Assembly: GCA_944378225.1 (NCBI GenBank) | Contig: CALWGE010000011.1 | Coordinates: 1 to 54,715, forward strand | DNA from: an uncultured Merdimonas sp. | GTDB taxonomy: Bacteria > Bacillota > Clostridia > Lachnospirales > Lachnospiraceae | Reading direction: 5' to 3' | DNA: 54,715 bases | In this document: positions 7,260 to 15,911 of the stretch, piece after piece | Layout: the number at the start of each line of letters is the position of its first letter | Numbering within the stretch: the first letter of the stretch is position 1 | Notes under the pieces: generated by a model | Database searches by the model: none | What the model was told of the DNA's origin: nothing | The model's input: only the letters and a program-made list of their open reading frames with translations | Position numbers and translations under genes: made by a program

Positions 7260-8471
7260 ATGCAGAATAAGAAAAGAACGAAAAAAGATGTGCGCGGGTG
7301 CCTGAGTAAAAAGAGAAATATTTCGATTCTGGGACTCGGGTTTGTTTTGGTACTGTTTGGATTTGGGGTGCTGAATCTTCTGAGCGGAGATCGAAAATTT
7401 TCTGAGACAGAGAACCGGATGCTGGAGCAGAGACCTGAAGTGCAGCTGTCTTCGGTTCTGGACGGCCGATTTATGAAAAGTTTTGAAAACTGGCAGACAG
7501 ATCAGTTTGTATTTCGGGATGAATGGATTCAGCTTCAGACAATGGCGGACAGGCTGCTGGGGAAAAAAGAAGCGGGCGGCGTGTATCTGGGAGAGGACGG
7601 GAGCCTGTACGAGAAACCGGAGAAAATCGGAGAGCAGACATGGGAGAATCTTGATTCCATTAAAGCATTCTGCGGCAGGCATCCGGAGCTCCCCATTTAT
7701 ATGATGCTTGTTCCGGATGCGGCGGGAGTGAATCCTGAAGGTCTGCCTTCCTTTGCGCCCGTGGAAAACCAGGAAGAACAGCTGGAGCAGATTCAGACAT
7801 ACCTGGGGGATTCCATCCGGCAGATCAGGGCCTATGATGCTCTGCGTCAGCATCGGGAGGAATATATCTACTACAGGACGGATCATCACTGGACCACGCT
7901 GGGAGCCTGGTATGCATATCAGCAGGCTGCCCAGGTCATGGGCTTTGAGAATGCAGATATGGCGCCGCGTCTGTATCCGGTTTCAGATTCCTTTAAAGGT
8001 ACACTGGTTTCCCGCAGCGGCTACCAGGCAGAAGCAGATACGATCTCAGTGTACTGGCCGCAGGATCAGCCGGATATGGTGGTATCTTATGTACAGGAAC
8101 AGGAAGAGTCAGCTTCCCTCTATGCATCTGAAAAGCTTGAAACAAGAGATCAGTATGGGATGTTTCTGAACGGAAACCATCCGCTGGTACGGATCAGAAC
8201 GATGGCTGACAGTCATAAAAAACTTCTTCTGGTGAAAGATTCTTATGCTAACTGTTTTGTCCCGTTTCTGACGTCTCAGTTCCGGGAAATAGTAATCGTA
8301 GATCCGCGTTATTATTACGGAAGCCTGGAGAGTCTGGTAAAAGAAGAAGATTTTACGGATGTTCTGTTTTTGTATAATCTGAACACATTTCTGGGAGATG
8401 AGGTTCTTCATCTCGCATTGGAAGAACCTGCCTCCCCGCCGGCGCCGGGAGAAAGCCCGGATGCCCGCTGA
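7260..8471 (+). CDS. DHHW-family protein, AlgJ/AlgX-like partner of the MBOAT protein
   Basis: About 403 residues: a basic N terminus, one membrane segment (about 20-40), then an extracytoplasmic SGNH-like domain. The diagnostic DHHW motif is at 208-211 (YRTDHHWTTLGAWYAY), and a C-terminal LLVKDSYANCFVPFL block carries a serine as in AlgJ-type proteins. In alginate-type systems this partner moves the acyl group from the MBOAT protein to the polymer. The ATG at 7260 has AGAGGTG about 9 nt upstream; the GTG at 7248 is too close to it. It follows the MBOAT gene with a gap of about 15 nt. Confidence 0.9.
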   Translation: MQNKKRTKKDVRGCLSKKRNISILGLGFVLVLFGFGVLNLLSGDRKFSETENRMLEQRPEVQLSSVLDGRFMKSFENWQTDQFVFRDEWIQLQTMADRLLGKKEAGGVYLGEDGSLYEKPEKIGEQTWENLDSIKAFCGRHPELPIYMMLVPDAAGVNPEGLPSFAPVENQEEQLEQIQTYLGDSIRQIRAYDALRQHREEYIYYRTDHHWTTLGAWYAYQQAAQVMGFENADMAPRLYPVSDSFKGTLVSRSGYQAEADTISVYWPQDQPDMVVSYVQEQEESASLYASEKLETRDQYGMFLNGNHPLVRIRTMADSHKKLLLVKDSYANCFVPFLTSQFREIVIVDPRYYYGSLESLVKEEDFTDVLFLYNLNTFLGDEVLHLALEEPASPPAPGESPDAR

Positions 8472-8500
8472 AAGTGACGCGGGAAAGCAGTTACAAAGTT

Positions 8501-9004
8501 TCAGGGGAGAAGAAAAGGAAGATTCTGCTGCAGAAAAAATTTCTGTACCATCTGATCCCAGGCCTGATCCAGGGATTTATCCAGAGTGAAAATGTTGAGT
8601 GAAGTGGCTGTGGTGCAGGTAAGACCTCCGTTTTCAAAACGGATATTCAGCACAAGCCCATTTACATCGGCAGAAGAAAGGGGGGAGTCAGACTGAATCA
8701 GAAGCTTTTGCGTGTTCTCGGGTGAGAGCTGAAAAGTGAAGCGAAAGCTCAGAGGTGTCCGTTTCCCCTTTATTAATTCAAGACAAAAAGGTCTGAGTTC
8801 CTGCCAGCGGGAGAAACGCTGTTCTTCCAGACGGTCAGCTTCCTGTTCTTCTTTACTGTAATAATCCGGATGAAGCCGTCCGTCTATCTGAAAGGTGTTG
8901 AAGGTAGTGATGTTTCCGTCCACAACGAGAAAAGCATCGAAGGCGGAAGAAAGCAGCAGCCTGCTCATGAAAGTTCTGATATCCTGCATCTGAAGCGCAA
9001 TCAT
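8501..9004 (-). CDS. Conserved hypothetical protein, DUF5721-like
   Basis: 167 residues, cytoplasmic, no membrane segment. Features seen are an N-terminal MIALQMQDIRTFMSRLL, a FDAFLVVDGNI strand pair, a run of charged residues and a C-terminal region ending FFLQQNLPFLLP. It resembles the DUF5721 family known from Lachnospiraceae, with no known function. The RBS GGAGGGAG lies about 8 nt before ATG. It is convergent with the DHHW gene, with only 29 nt between stops and no clear terminator. Confidence 0.72.
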   Translation of the reverse strand: MIALQMQDIRTFMSRLLLSSAFDAFLVVDGNITTFNTFQIDGRLHPDYYSKEEQEADRLEEQRFSRWQELRPFCLELIKGKRTPLSFRFTFQLSPENTQKLLIQSDSPLSSADVNGLVLNIRFENGGLTCTTATSLNIFTLDKSLDQAWDQMVQKFFLQQNLPFLLP

Positions 9005-9029
9005 AAAGACGACTCCCTCCTGTGTTTAA

Positions 9030-9054
9030 AAGTCCGGGATTTGTTTCCGGACTT
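9030..9054 (-). promoter_or_regulatory. Hairpin upstream of the DUF5721-like gene
   Basis: The 8-bp stem AAGTCCGG (9030-9037) with CCGGACTT (9047-9054) lies 26-50 nt upstream of the minus-strand start. It may be a leader hairpin or an operator dyad in the divergent region. Confidence 0.35.
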
Positions 9055-9088
9055 ATATTTTTATGGAATAAAATAAGTATACATGCAA

Positions 9089-9117
9089 TTGAATCAGAAA
9101 GCAATTGATTGTATAAT
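9089..9117 (+). promoter_or_regulatory. Promoter of the M18 aminopeptidase gene
   Basis: TTGAAT (9089-9094), 17-nt spacer, perfect TATAAT (9112-9117), about 44 nt before the start codon. Confidence 0.75.
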
Positions 9118-9160
9118 AGCATCACACACAGAAAGAAATACAGGCAGGAGGAGAAAAGAA

Positions 9161-10462
9161 ATGAACAGAATGGAACATGCAGAAAAGCTGCTTTCTCTGG
9201 TGGAGGAGGGAACTTCTCCATTTCATGTGACAGCAAGTGTAGAGCATCAGCTTGTACAGGCAGGTTTTCAGAAGCTGAATATGAGAGAAGACTGGAATCT
9301 GGAAAACGGGGGTCGGTATTATCTGGTGCATAACGGCTCTACTCTGGCGGCTTTTACCATAGGAAAGAAATTTGCTTTTGGAGATACTTTCCGGATAGCG
9401 GCAGCTCATACTGATTTTCCGGGACTTCGGATCAAGCCGGCGCCGGAAATGGAGAAAGAAGGGTACCGGCAGCTGAATGTGGAAGTGTACGGCGGCGCCA
9501 TTTTGAATACCTGGCTGGATCGCCCGCTTTCAGCGGCAGGACGTGTGACGCTTCGAAGCAGGGATATCTTCCATCCGGAGATCCGGTACGTGGATTTTCG
9601 GAAGCCGTTTCTCACTATTCCAAATCTGGCTATACATATCAATAAGGAAATTAATAAGGGAGTGGAATTAAATCGTCAGAAAGATATGCTTCCCGTACTG
9701 GGATTGGGCGTTCCGGATGAAGAAGAGAAAGATGAAGCCTTTTTCCTGGAATATCTGGCCAGAGAACTGCAGGTGGAAAAGGAAGAAATTCTGGACTATG
9801 AGCTGGGACTTTATAACACAGACACCGGGGATTTCCTTGGCATGGAGGAAGAGTTCATTTCATCGCCCCGTCTGGATAATCTGACCAGTGTACAGGCAGT
9901 GGTTACAGGCATCATTGAAGGAGAGCGCAGTGACGGCGTCAATCTGGCAGTATTTTTTGATCACGAGGAAATCGGAAGCAAGACAAAACAGGGAGCAGGC
10001 TCTGCATTTCTGTCTGCAGTGGCAGAGCGGATTCTTTTATCTTACGGACGGGGACGGGAAAAGTTTCTGGAAACATTTGCAGATGCCATGCTGTTATCCG
10101 TAGATGTAGGTCATGCCCTGCACCCGAACAACGCTGATAAAAATGATCCGACGAATAAAAATGTACTGGGAAGAGGAATCTGCATTAAAGAGGCAAGCAC
10201 ACAGTCCTATGCTACAGACAGTGAAGCAGTGGCTGTTATGCAGCAGATCTGCGAGGCTGAGCAGATACCTTATCAGAAATTTGTGAACCGTTCTGATGGA
10301 ACGAGCGGAAGTACTCTTGGTTCCATTGCATCTGCATTTTATCCCGTAAAGACGGTGGATGTGGGAGTTCCTCTGCTGGCTATGCATTCCAGCCGGGAGA
10401 TGATGGGAACAGCAGATCAGGAAAGTCTGGTGCATGCTGTGACAGCGTTTTACAGACTGTAA
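9161..10462 (+). CDS. M18-family aminopeptidase
   Basis: A 433-residue zinc aminopeptidase that trims N-terminal residues from peptides in the cytoplasm. The metal-binding and catalytic blocks of the M18 family are visible in order: AAHTDFPGLRIKP (first His and Asp), the general base region FFDHEEIGSKTKQGAGS, SVDVGHALHPNN and, at the C terminus, VGVPLLAMHSSREMMG. Length is usual. Start ATG at 9161 has AGGAGG 9 nt upstream; the longer reading frame from 9083 would begin inside the promoter. It is monocistronic by its own promoter, and DegV downstream has another. Confidence 0.93.
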   Translation: MNRMEHAEKLLSLVEEGTSPFHVTASVEHQLVQAGFQKLNMREDWNLENGGRYYLVHNGSTLAAFTIGKKFAFGDTFRIAAAHTDFPGLRIKPAPEMEKEGYRQLNVEVYGGAILNTWLDRPLSAAGRVTLRSRDIFHPEIRYVDFRKPFLTIPNLAIHINKEINKGVELNRQKDMLPVLGLGVPDEEEKDEAFFLEYLARELQVEKEEILDYELGLYNTDTGDFLGMEEEFISSPRLDNLTSVQAVVTGIIEGERSDGVNLAVFFDHEEIGSKTKQGAGSAFLSAVAERILLSYGRGREKFLETFADAMLLSVDVGHALHPNNADKNDPTNKNVLGRGICIKEASTQSYATDSEAVAVMQQICEAEQIPYQKFVNRSDGTSGSTLGSIASAFYPVKTVDVGVPLLAMHSSREMMGTADQESLVHAVTAFYRL

Positions 10463-10473
10463 TCAAAAATGCC

Positions 10474-10502
10474 TTGAAAAGATCCTGACAGTATGCTACT
10501 AT
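10474..10502 (+). promoter_or_regulatory. Promoter of degV
   Basis: TTGAAA (10474-10479), 17-nt spacer, TACTAT (10497-10502), 55 nt before the start codon. Confidence 0.65.
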
Positions 10503-10556
10503 CATATGTGGTATTAAAAACCAGATAATGGAGTGCAAAATGTTCGGAGGAAAGCT

Positions 10557-11396
10557 ATGAGTTATAAAATTGTTGTAGACAGCTGCGGTGAACTGCCGGA
10601 AAGATGCAAAAAGGATTCACATTTTGAAAGTGTGCCGCTGGTGCTGGATATCGACGGTCATTTTGTTGTGGATGATGATACCTTTGAACAGGCGGATTTT
10701 CTGAAAAGAGTGGCAGAAAGCCCGAATTGTCCCAAATCTTCCTGCCCGTCTCCGGAACGTTATATGGAGGCGTATGACTGCGATGCGGAGAATGTTTATG
10801 CAGTTACCCTTTCAGCGGAGCTGAGCGGCTCTTACAACAGTGCGGAGCTTGGAAAAAGGCTTTATGAAGAAGAAAAGGGTGAGAAGAATATTTATGTCTT
10901 CAACTCCCGATCTGCGTCTGTCGGCGAGACTCTGATTGCATTAAAAATAGAGGAATGTGAAAAAGCGGGAATGAGTTTCCCTGAGATTATTGAGACTGTG
11001 GAAGATTATATCGAAACGCAGCATACGTATTTTGTTCTGGAATCTCTGGAGGCTCTGCGTAAAAACGGGCGTCTCAGTAATCTCAAGGCCTTTGTGGCCA
11101 ATGCATTGAACATTAAGCCGGTTATGGGCTCCACACCTCAGGGGACCATCTGCCAGCTGGATCAGGCACGGGGAGTCAACCGTGCCCTGAAAAAAATGAT
11201 AGACTATATTGTAGAGAACCTGAAAGATCCCGCAGAAAAAGTTCTGGCTATTTCTCACTGTAATTGTCCGGAACGGGCGGAACTGGTAAAAAAGGCCATT
11301 CTGGATCGGGTCAGTGTGAAGGAGATTATTATCCTGGATACTGCCGGAGTCAGCAGTTTATATGCCAGCGACGGCGGCATTATTGTAGTGGTATAG
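10557..11396 (+). CDS. DegV family protein (fatty-acid-binding, FakB-like)
   Basis: A 279-residue soluble protein. DegV/FakB proteins bind a fatty acid and present it to the FakA kinase for entry into phospholipid synthesis. Seen here: N-terminal YKIVVDSCGELP, the SSCPSPERY motif, the TLSAELSGSYNSA segment that lines the head-group site, and GRLSNLKAF near 180. The RBS GGAGG lies 6 nt before ATG at 10557. No fakA gene is adjacent. It ends before a strong terminator. Confidence 0.9.
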   Translation: MSYKIVVDSCGELPERCKKDSHFESVPLVLDIDGHFVVDDDTFEQADFLKRVAESPNCPKSSCPSPERYMEAYDCDAENVYAVTLSAELSGSYNSAELGKRLYEEEKGEKNIYVFNSRSASVGETLIALKIEECEKAGMSFPEIIETVEDYIETQHTYFVLESLEALRKNGRLSNLKAFVANALNIKPVMGSTPQGTICQLDQARGVNRALKKMIDYIVENLKDPAEKVLAISHCNCPERAELVKKAILDRVSVKEIIILDTAGVSSLYASDGGIIVVV

Positions 11397-11447
11397 GTGT
11401 TGCCGGGAGTTTTGAGTTCAGGCAGAGAGCGCGGAATATGTAAGTGA

Positions 11448-11481
11448 CAGGGCATGGAAATCCGTTCCATGCCCTGTTTTT
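11448..11481 (+). terminator. Intrinsic terminator after degV
   Basis: A 12-bp perfect stem CAGGGCATGGAA (11448-11459) with TTCCATGCCCTG (11465-11476), followed by TTTTT. Confidence 0.9.
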
Positions 11482-11518
11482 GGGTCTGCGAAAGTTTTTA
11501 TGGCTTTTTTCCGGATAT

Positions 11519-11528
11519 ATGGTATAAT
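11519..11528 (+). promoter_or_regulatory. Extended -10 promoter of the pyrH operon
   Basis: ATGGTATAAT has TGG before a perfect TATAAT (11523-11528); the -35 region is poor. It would drive the small membrane protein gene and pyrH-frr-uppS-cdsA-dxr-rseP. Confidence 0.55.
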
Positions 11529-11597
11529 ATCGACAGATATGATACCGAGCCGGTATGGAATTCTGCCGGACAAATCAGTAAGAGAGGAACTTGTAAC

Positions 11598-11837
11598 ATG
11601 AGTCAGGAAAAAGTAAACCGTTATAAAGAAGAAAAGGCGAACCGGAAACAGATTCTGGCGAAGGAAAAACGCCATAAGATGTATATGAGAATCGGCGGAG
11701 GCTTGATTGCACTTGCGCTGGTGTGCTGGCTGGGATATTCTGTTTATGATATGGCTACCAGACCGGACACATCAGAGGTCACTATAAATACGACGGCTCT
11801 GGATGAATATCTGGGAAGCCTTGGAACGGAGGAATAA
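11598..11837 (+). CDS. Small single-pass membrane protein upstream of pyrH
   Basis: 79 residues: a very basic N-terminal part (about 1-28, many Lys, Arg and Glu, probably cytoplasmic helix), one membrane segment (about 32-53, IGGGLIALALVCWLGYSVY) and a short acidic tail outside. The RBS AGAGAGG lies about 10 nt before ATG. It stands 7 nt before pyrH, where most Firmicutes have rpsB-tsf. I do not recognise a family, and no function can be given beyond co-transcription with pyrH. Confidence 0.75.
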   Translation: MSQEKVNRYKEEKANRKQILAKEKRHKMYMRIGGGLIALALVCWLGYSVYDMATRPDTSEVTINTTALDEYLGSLGTEE

Positions 11838-11844
11838 GAGCAGT

Positions 11845-12540
11845 ATGAAGCGTGTATTGTTAAAATTAAGCGGTGAAGCTCTGGCAGGAGAGAAACACAC
11901 AGGTTTTGATGAGGCCACTGTTCTGGGGGTTGCACATCAGGTAAAAGCTCTGGTGGATGACGGAATTCAGGTAGGAATTGTTATCGGCGGAGGAAACTTC
12001 TGGAGAGGCCGTACCAGCGAAAATATGGACCGGGTAAAGGCAGATCAGATTGGTATGCTGGCTACAGTTATGAACTGTATTTATGTATCTGAAATTTTCA
12101 GATCTGTAGGACTTGATACGGAAGTCTTCACACCTTTTGTGTGCGGCGGGTTTGCGAAGCTTTTTACAAAGGACGAAGCTCTGGCCTGTCTGAACCGGGG
12201 CGGTGTGGCTTTCTTTGCAGGCGGAACCGGACATCCCTATTTTTCAACAGATACAACCACGACTCTGCGCGCCATTGAAATCGAAGCAGATGTGATTCTG
12301 CTTGCCAAGGCCGTGGACGGTGTTTACGACAGCGACCCGAAGGTGAATCCCAATGCTGCCAAGTATGATGAAATTCCCATTGCAGAAGTAGTGGATAAGC
12401 GTCTTGCGGTTATGGATCTGACAGCTTCTATTATGTGTATGGAAAATCATATGCCGATGCTGGTGTTCGGGCTGGAAGGCGAGAACAGTATCGTGAATGC
12501 AGTGAAAGGAGAGTCTGCCGGAACAAAGATTACGGTATGA
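11845..12540 (+). CDS. pyrH: UMP kinase
   Basis: Phosphorylates UMP to UDP with ATP in pyrimidine nucleotide synthesis; cytoplasmic hexamer in the family. 231 residues, amino acid kinase fold. Seen: RVLLKLSGEALAG at the N terminus, IGGGNFWRG, the MGMLAT-like QIGMLATVMNC segment, GTGHPYFSTDT and the DGVYDSDPKVNP nucleotide-binding block. Start ATG at 11845 with GGAGG 11 nt upstream. Confidence 0.97.
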   Translation: MKRVLLKLSGEALAGEKHTGFDEATVLGVAHQVKALVDDGIQVGIVIGGGNFWRGRTSENMDRVKADQIGMLATVMNCIYVSEIFRSVGLDTEVFTPFVCGGFAKLFTKDEALACLNRGGVAFFAGGTGHPYFSTDTTTTLRAIEIEADVILLAKAVDGVYDSDPKVNPNAAKYDEIPIAEVVDKRLAVMDLTASIMCMENHMPMLVFGLEGENSIVNAVKGESAGTKITV

Positions 12541-12594
12541 TCCTGGAACACTATCAAAAAGCTAATAAATGAAAATAAAAGCGGAGGACAGAAT

Positions 12595-13149
12595 ATGGAC
12601 GAGAGACTGAAAGTATATGAGGAAAAGATGACAAAATCATACGATTCAATGATGCGTGATTTTACATCCATTCGTGCGGGACGGGCGAATCCGCATGTTT
12701 TGGATAAGATTAAGGTAGACTATTACGGAGCACCGACTCCGCTGCAGCAGGTGGGAAATATTTCTGTTCCCGAGCCGCGTATGCTTCAGATACAGCCCTG
12801 GGAGAAGAGCCTCCTGAAAGCTATTGAGAAGGCACTTCTGGCTTCTGATCTGGGAATTACGCCCACGAATGACGGTTCTGTAATTCGGCTGATCTTCCCG
12901 GAGCTTACTGAGGAACGCAGAAAAGAACTTGTGAAGGATATTAAAAAGAAAGGTGAGGCAGCCAAGGTGGCTGTAAGAAATATCCGCCGTGACGCGAATG
13001 AAGCTTTCAAGAAGCTGAATAAAGCGAACGAGATTTCCGAGGATGATCAGAAGGATCTGGAGACCAAGACCCAGAAGATGACAGATAAGTATATTGCTGA
13101 TATAGACAAGGCTGTGGAAGAGAAGTCAAAAGAAATTCTTACCGTGTAG
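12595..13149 (+). CDS. frr: Ribosome recycling factor
   Basis: Splits the post-termination ribosome together with EF-G. 184 residues, normal length, with the family blocks RAGRANPHVLDKI, YYGAPTPLQQVGNISVPEPR and the long C-terminal helix. The RBS GGAGGA lies shortly before ATG. It follows pyrH as in most bacteria. Confidence 0.97.
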   Translation: MDERLKVYEEKMTKSYDSMMRDFTSIRAGRANPHVLDKIKVDYYGAPTPLQQVGNISVPEPRMLQIQPWEKSLLKAIEKALLASDLGITPTNDGSVIRLIFPELTEERRKELVKDIKKKGEAAKVAVRNIRRDANEAFKKLNKANEISEDDQKDLETKTQKMTDKYIADIDKAVEEKSKEILTV

Positions 13150-13183
13150 AACGACGGCTTTTGCGAGTGAACAGATATTGAGA

Positions 13184-13216
13184 GGGGACGGGTATGTTTT
13201 GAGGCTGCCCGTCTCC
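13184..13216 (+). other. Intra-operon hairpin between frr and uppS
   Basis: A 9-bp stem GGGGACGGG (13184-13192) with CCCGTCTCC (13208-13216, one G-T pair), no T run. It may be an RNA processing or stability element just before the uppS RBS. Confidence 0.4.
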
Positions 13217-13236
13217 TTGTATGAAGGAGAGTATGT

Positions 13237-13950
13237 ATGAAGATACCGCAGCACGTAGCGATTATTCTTGACGGAAACGGACGCTGGGCGAAATCCAAAG
13301 GAATGCCCCGTAATTACGGACATGCCCAGGGAGCAAAAAATGTAGAAACCATTTGCCGGGAAGCATGGAACATGGGGATTAAGTATCTGACAGTTTACGC
13401 CTTTTCCACGGAAAACTGGAAAAGACCGGACGACGAGGTGGCTGCCCTGATGAAACTTCTGCGCAGTTATATGAAGAACTGCCTGAAAACTGCAGAGAAA
13501 AACCATATGAAAGTGCGGGTTATTGGAGATAAAACCGGACTGGATGAGGATATCCGGGCACGGATAGATGAACTGGAGAGGGCATCAGCAGACAATGACG
13601 GACTGAATTTTCAGATTGCCATTAATTACGGAAGCCGGGATGAGATGATCCGCGCAATGAGAAAGATGGCGGCGGATCGGGATGCCGGAAAAATTAAAAG
13701 CGAAGATATTACAGAAGAGCTCTTTTCTTCTTATCTGGATACAGCGGGAATTCCTGATCCCGATTTGCTGATTCGTACCAGCGGAGAGCAGCGTCTTTCC
13801 AACTATCTGCTCTGGCAGCTGGCTTATACGGAATTCTATTTTACAGAGGTACATTGGCCTGATTTTACGAAGGAAGAGCTTGTAAAGGCCATAGAAGCCT
13901 ATAATCACAGAGAACGCCGGTATGGAGGCGTGAGGGAGGAAACAAAGTAA
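13237..13950 (+). CDS. uppS: Isoprenyl transferase (undecaprenyl diphosphate synthase)
   Basis: Makes the C55 lipid carrier precursor for peptidoglycan and wall polymers from farnesyl diphosphate and isopentenyl diphosphate. 237 residues. Family blocks: HVAIILDGNGRWAK with catalytic Asp, GHAQGAKNVETI, YAFSTENWKRP, and the C-terminal PDLLIRTSGEQRLSNYLLWQLAYTE region. The RBS AAGGAG lies 8 nt upstream; the stop is 1 nt from the cdsA start. Confidence 0.97.
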   Translation: MKIPQHVAIILDGNGRWAKSKGMPRNYGHAQGAKNVETICREAWNMGIKYLTVYAFSTENWKRPDDEVAALMKLLRSYMKNCLKTAEKNHMKVRVIGDKTGLDEDIRARIDELERASADNDGLNFQIAINYGSRDEMIRAMRKMAADRDAGKIKSEDITEELFSSYLDTAGIPDPDLLIRTSGEQRLSNYLLWQLAYTEFYFTEVHWPDFTKEELVKAIEAYNHRERRYGGVREETK

Positions 13951-13951
13951 A

Positions 13952-14755
13952 ATGAAGGCATTTTTTGTCAGACTGTTCAGTGGAATTGTGCTGCTGGCTA
14001 TTATTATATCAGCCGGTATTCTTGGCGGAGACGTGCTGTTTGCATTGACTCTTGCGATTTCCGTGATCGGATATCTGGAGTTCCTGAAGGTATTTCGGCT
14101 GGAAAAAAGCGCACCCGGCATCTGGGGCTTTTGTTTCCTGATTCTTTATTATCTGGGACTGAGGCTGTGGAATGTGGAGAATCTGGCACTTTTCATGCTG
14201 CTTGCGTATCTGATGGTTCTTCTGGCAGTCTATGTGTTTACCTTCCCGAAGTATAAGACGGAAGAGATTGCAGAGGCTTTTCTCGGTTTCGTTTACGTGC
14301 CGGTACTGCTTTCGTTTATCTGGCAGACAAGGATGCTGCCTATCGAAGGCGAGGATACGAGCCTTATTTATTTCCTCATTTTTATCTGTTCCTGGGGCTG
14401 CGATACCTGTGCCTATGCAGTAGGTATGCTGCTTGGAAAACACCGGCTTGCTCCGGTTCTGAGTCCTAAGAAGTCTGTCGAGGGAGCGATTGGAGGAGTT
14501 ATCGGAGCGGCTTTGATTGGCTTTATATATGCCGGCATCTTTGCTCTGGACAGAGCAGACTGTGCTTTGCTGTGCGCAGCAGGAGCGATTGTGTCTCAGG
14601 TGGGGGATCTGGCAGCTTCGGCGATCAAAAGGAATCATAATATTAAGGATTACGGAAAACTGATACCGGGACATGGCGGAATTCTGGACAGATTTGACAG
14701 TGTGATTGTTACGGCGCCGATTATCTATATTCTGGCGGTTATATTTATGCAGTAA
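13952..14755 (+). CDS. cdsA: Phosphatidate cytidylyltransferase
   Basis: Makes CDP-diacylglycerol, the branch point of phospholipid synthesis, in the membrane. 267 residues with about eight membrane segments. The C-terminal CDS signature is present: LSPKKSVEGAIGG followed by SQVGDLAASAIKRNHNIKDYGKLIPGHGGILDRFDS. The RBS GGAGG falls inside the uppS end. Confidence 0.96.
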   Translation: MKAFFVRLFSGIVLLAIIISAGILGGDVLFALTLAISVIGYLEFLKVFRLEKSAPGIWGFCFLILYYLGLRLWNVENLALFMLLAYLMVLLAVYVFTFPKYKTEEIAEAFLGFVYVPVLLSFIWQTRMLPIEGEDTSLIYFLIFICSWGCDTCAYAVGMLLGKHRLAPVLSPKKSVEGAIGGVIGAALIGFIYAGIFALDRADCALLCAAGAIVSQVGDLAASAIKRNHNIKDYGKLIPGHGGILDRFDSVIVTAPIIYILAVIFMQ

Positions 14756-14767
14756 AAGGAGATACCA

Positions 14768-15910
14768 ATGAAGAAGATAGCAATACTGGGCTCCACAGGT
14801 TCCATTGGAACGCAGACCCTGGAGGTGGCCCGTAATAATGGAGATCTGGAAATTGTTTCTCTGGCAGCGGGTTCCAACATCAGAAAGCTGGAAGAGCAGA
14901 TTCGCGAATTTCATCCCAGAACAGTAGCGGTATGGAGTGAAGAGAAGGCAGCCGAGCTGCGTACGGCGGTCAGGGATTTGAATGTGCGTGTCGTATCCGG
15001 AATGGACGGACTGATTGAAATCTGTACGCTTCCGGAGGCGGAAATTGTGGTGACGGCCATTGTGGGTATGATAGGAATTGTACCTACTATTGCAGCTATG
15101 AAGGCCGGAAAGGATATTGCTCTGGCAAATAAGGAAACTTTGGTGACAGCAGGGCATATAATCATACCATTGGCAAAAGAAACCGGCGTGAAAATTCTTC
15201 CGGTGGACAGCGAACACAGCGCAATTTTTCAGTGCCTGAATGGAGAAAACAGAAACCAGCTGCACAAGATTCTTCTGACGGCTTCCGGCGGTCCGTTCCG
15301 AGGGAAAAAACGGGAAGAACTTCTGAATATTCAGGTGGAGGATGCACTGAAACATCCAAACTGGGCTATGGGAAGAAAGATTACGATAGATTCTTCCACC
15401 CTGGTAAATAAAGGCCTTGAAATGATGGAGGCCCGCTGGCTGTTCGGTGTGGAGCCAAAAGATATTCAGATTGTGGTTCAGCCCAAGAGCATTATTCATT
15501 CCATGGTGGAATTTGTAGACGGGGCAGTGATTGCCCAGCTGGGAACACCGGATATGAAGCTGCCGATCCAGTATGCTCTCTATTATCCGGAACGGCGCTA
15601 TCTGCCTGGCGAACGTCTGGATTTTGAGACTCTGACCCAGATTACTTTTGAAAAACCGGATATGGAGACTTTTACCGGGCTGAAGCTTGCTTTTGACGCA
15701 GCTGCTGCCGGAGGTTCCATGCCTACTGTATACAATGCGGCCAACGAGAAAGCTGTCGCGCTCTTCCTGGATCGGAAGATAGGATGGCTGGCAATTCCGG
15801 AGATTATCCAGGAGTGCATGGAGGCTCACAGGGTGATTTCGGATCCGACTGTAGAAGAGATTCTGGAAACAGAAAAGGCCGTGTACGAATTTATTGAAAG
15901 CAGGTGGTAG
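14768..15910 (+). CDS. dxr: 1-deoxy-D-xylulose 5-phosphate reductoisomerase
   Basis: The NADPH-dependent step to 2-C-methylerythritol 4-phosphate in the MEP isoprenoid pathway, feeding uppS upstream. 380 residues. Seen: the Rossmann motif ILGSTGSIGTQTLEV, ALANKETLVTAG, PVDSEHSAIFQ with metal-binding Asp and Glu, TASGGPFRG, the HPNWAMGRKITIDSSTLVNKGLE block and AANEKAV. The RBS AAGGAG lies 7 nt before ATG. Confidence 0.97.
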   Translation: MKKIAILGSTGSIGTQTLEVARNNGDLEIVSLAAGSNIRKLEEQIREFHPRTVAVWSEEKAAELRTAVRDLNVRVVSGMDGLIEICTLPEAEIVVTAIVGMIGIVPTIAAMKAGKDIALANKETLVTAGHIIIPLAKETGVKILPVDSEHSAIFQCLNGENRNQLHKILLTASGGPFRGKKREELLNIQVEDALKHPNWAMGRKITIDSSTLVNKGLEMMEARWLFGVEPKDIQIVVQPKSIIHSMVEFVDGAVIAQLGTPDMKLPIQYALYYPERRYLPGERLDFETLTQITFEKPDMETFTGLKLAFDAAAAGGSMPTVYNAANEKAVALFLDRKIGWLAIPEIIQECMEAHRVISDPTVEEILETEKAVYEFIESRW

Positions 15911-15911
15911 A

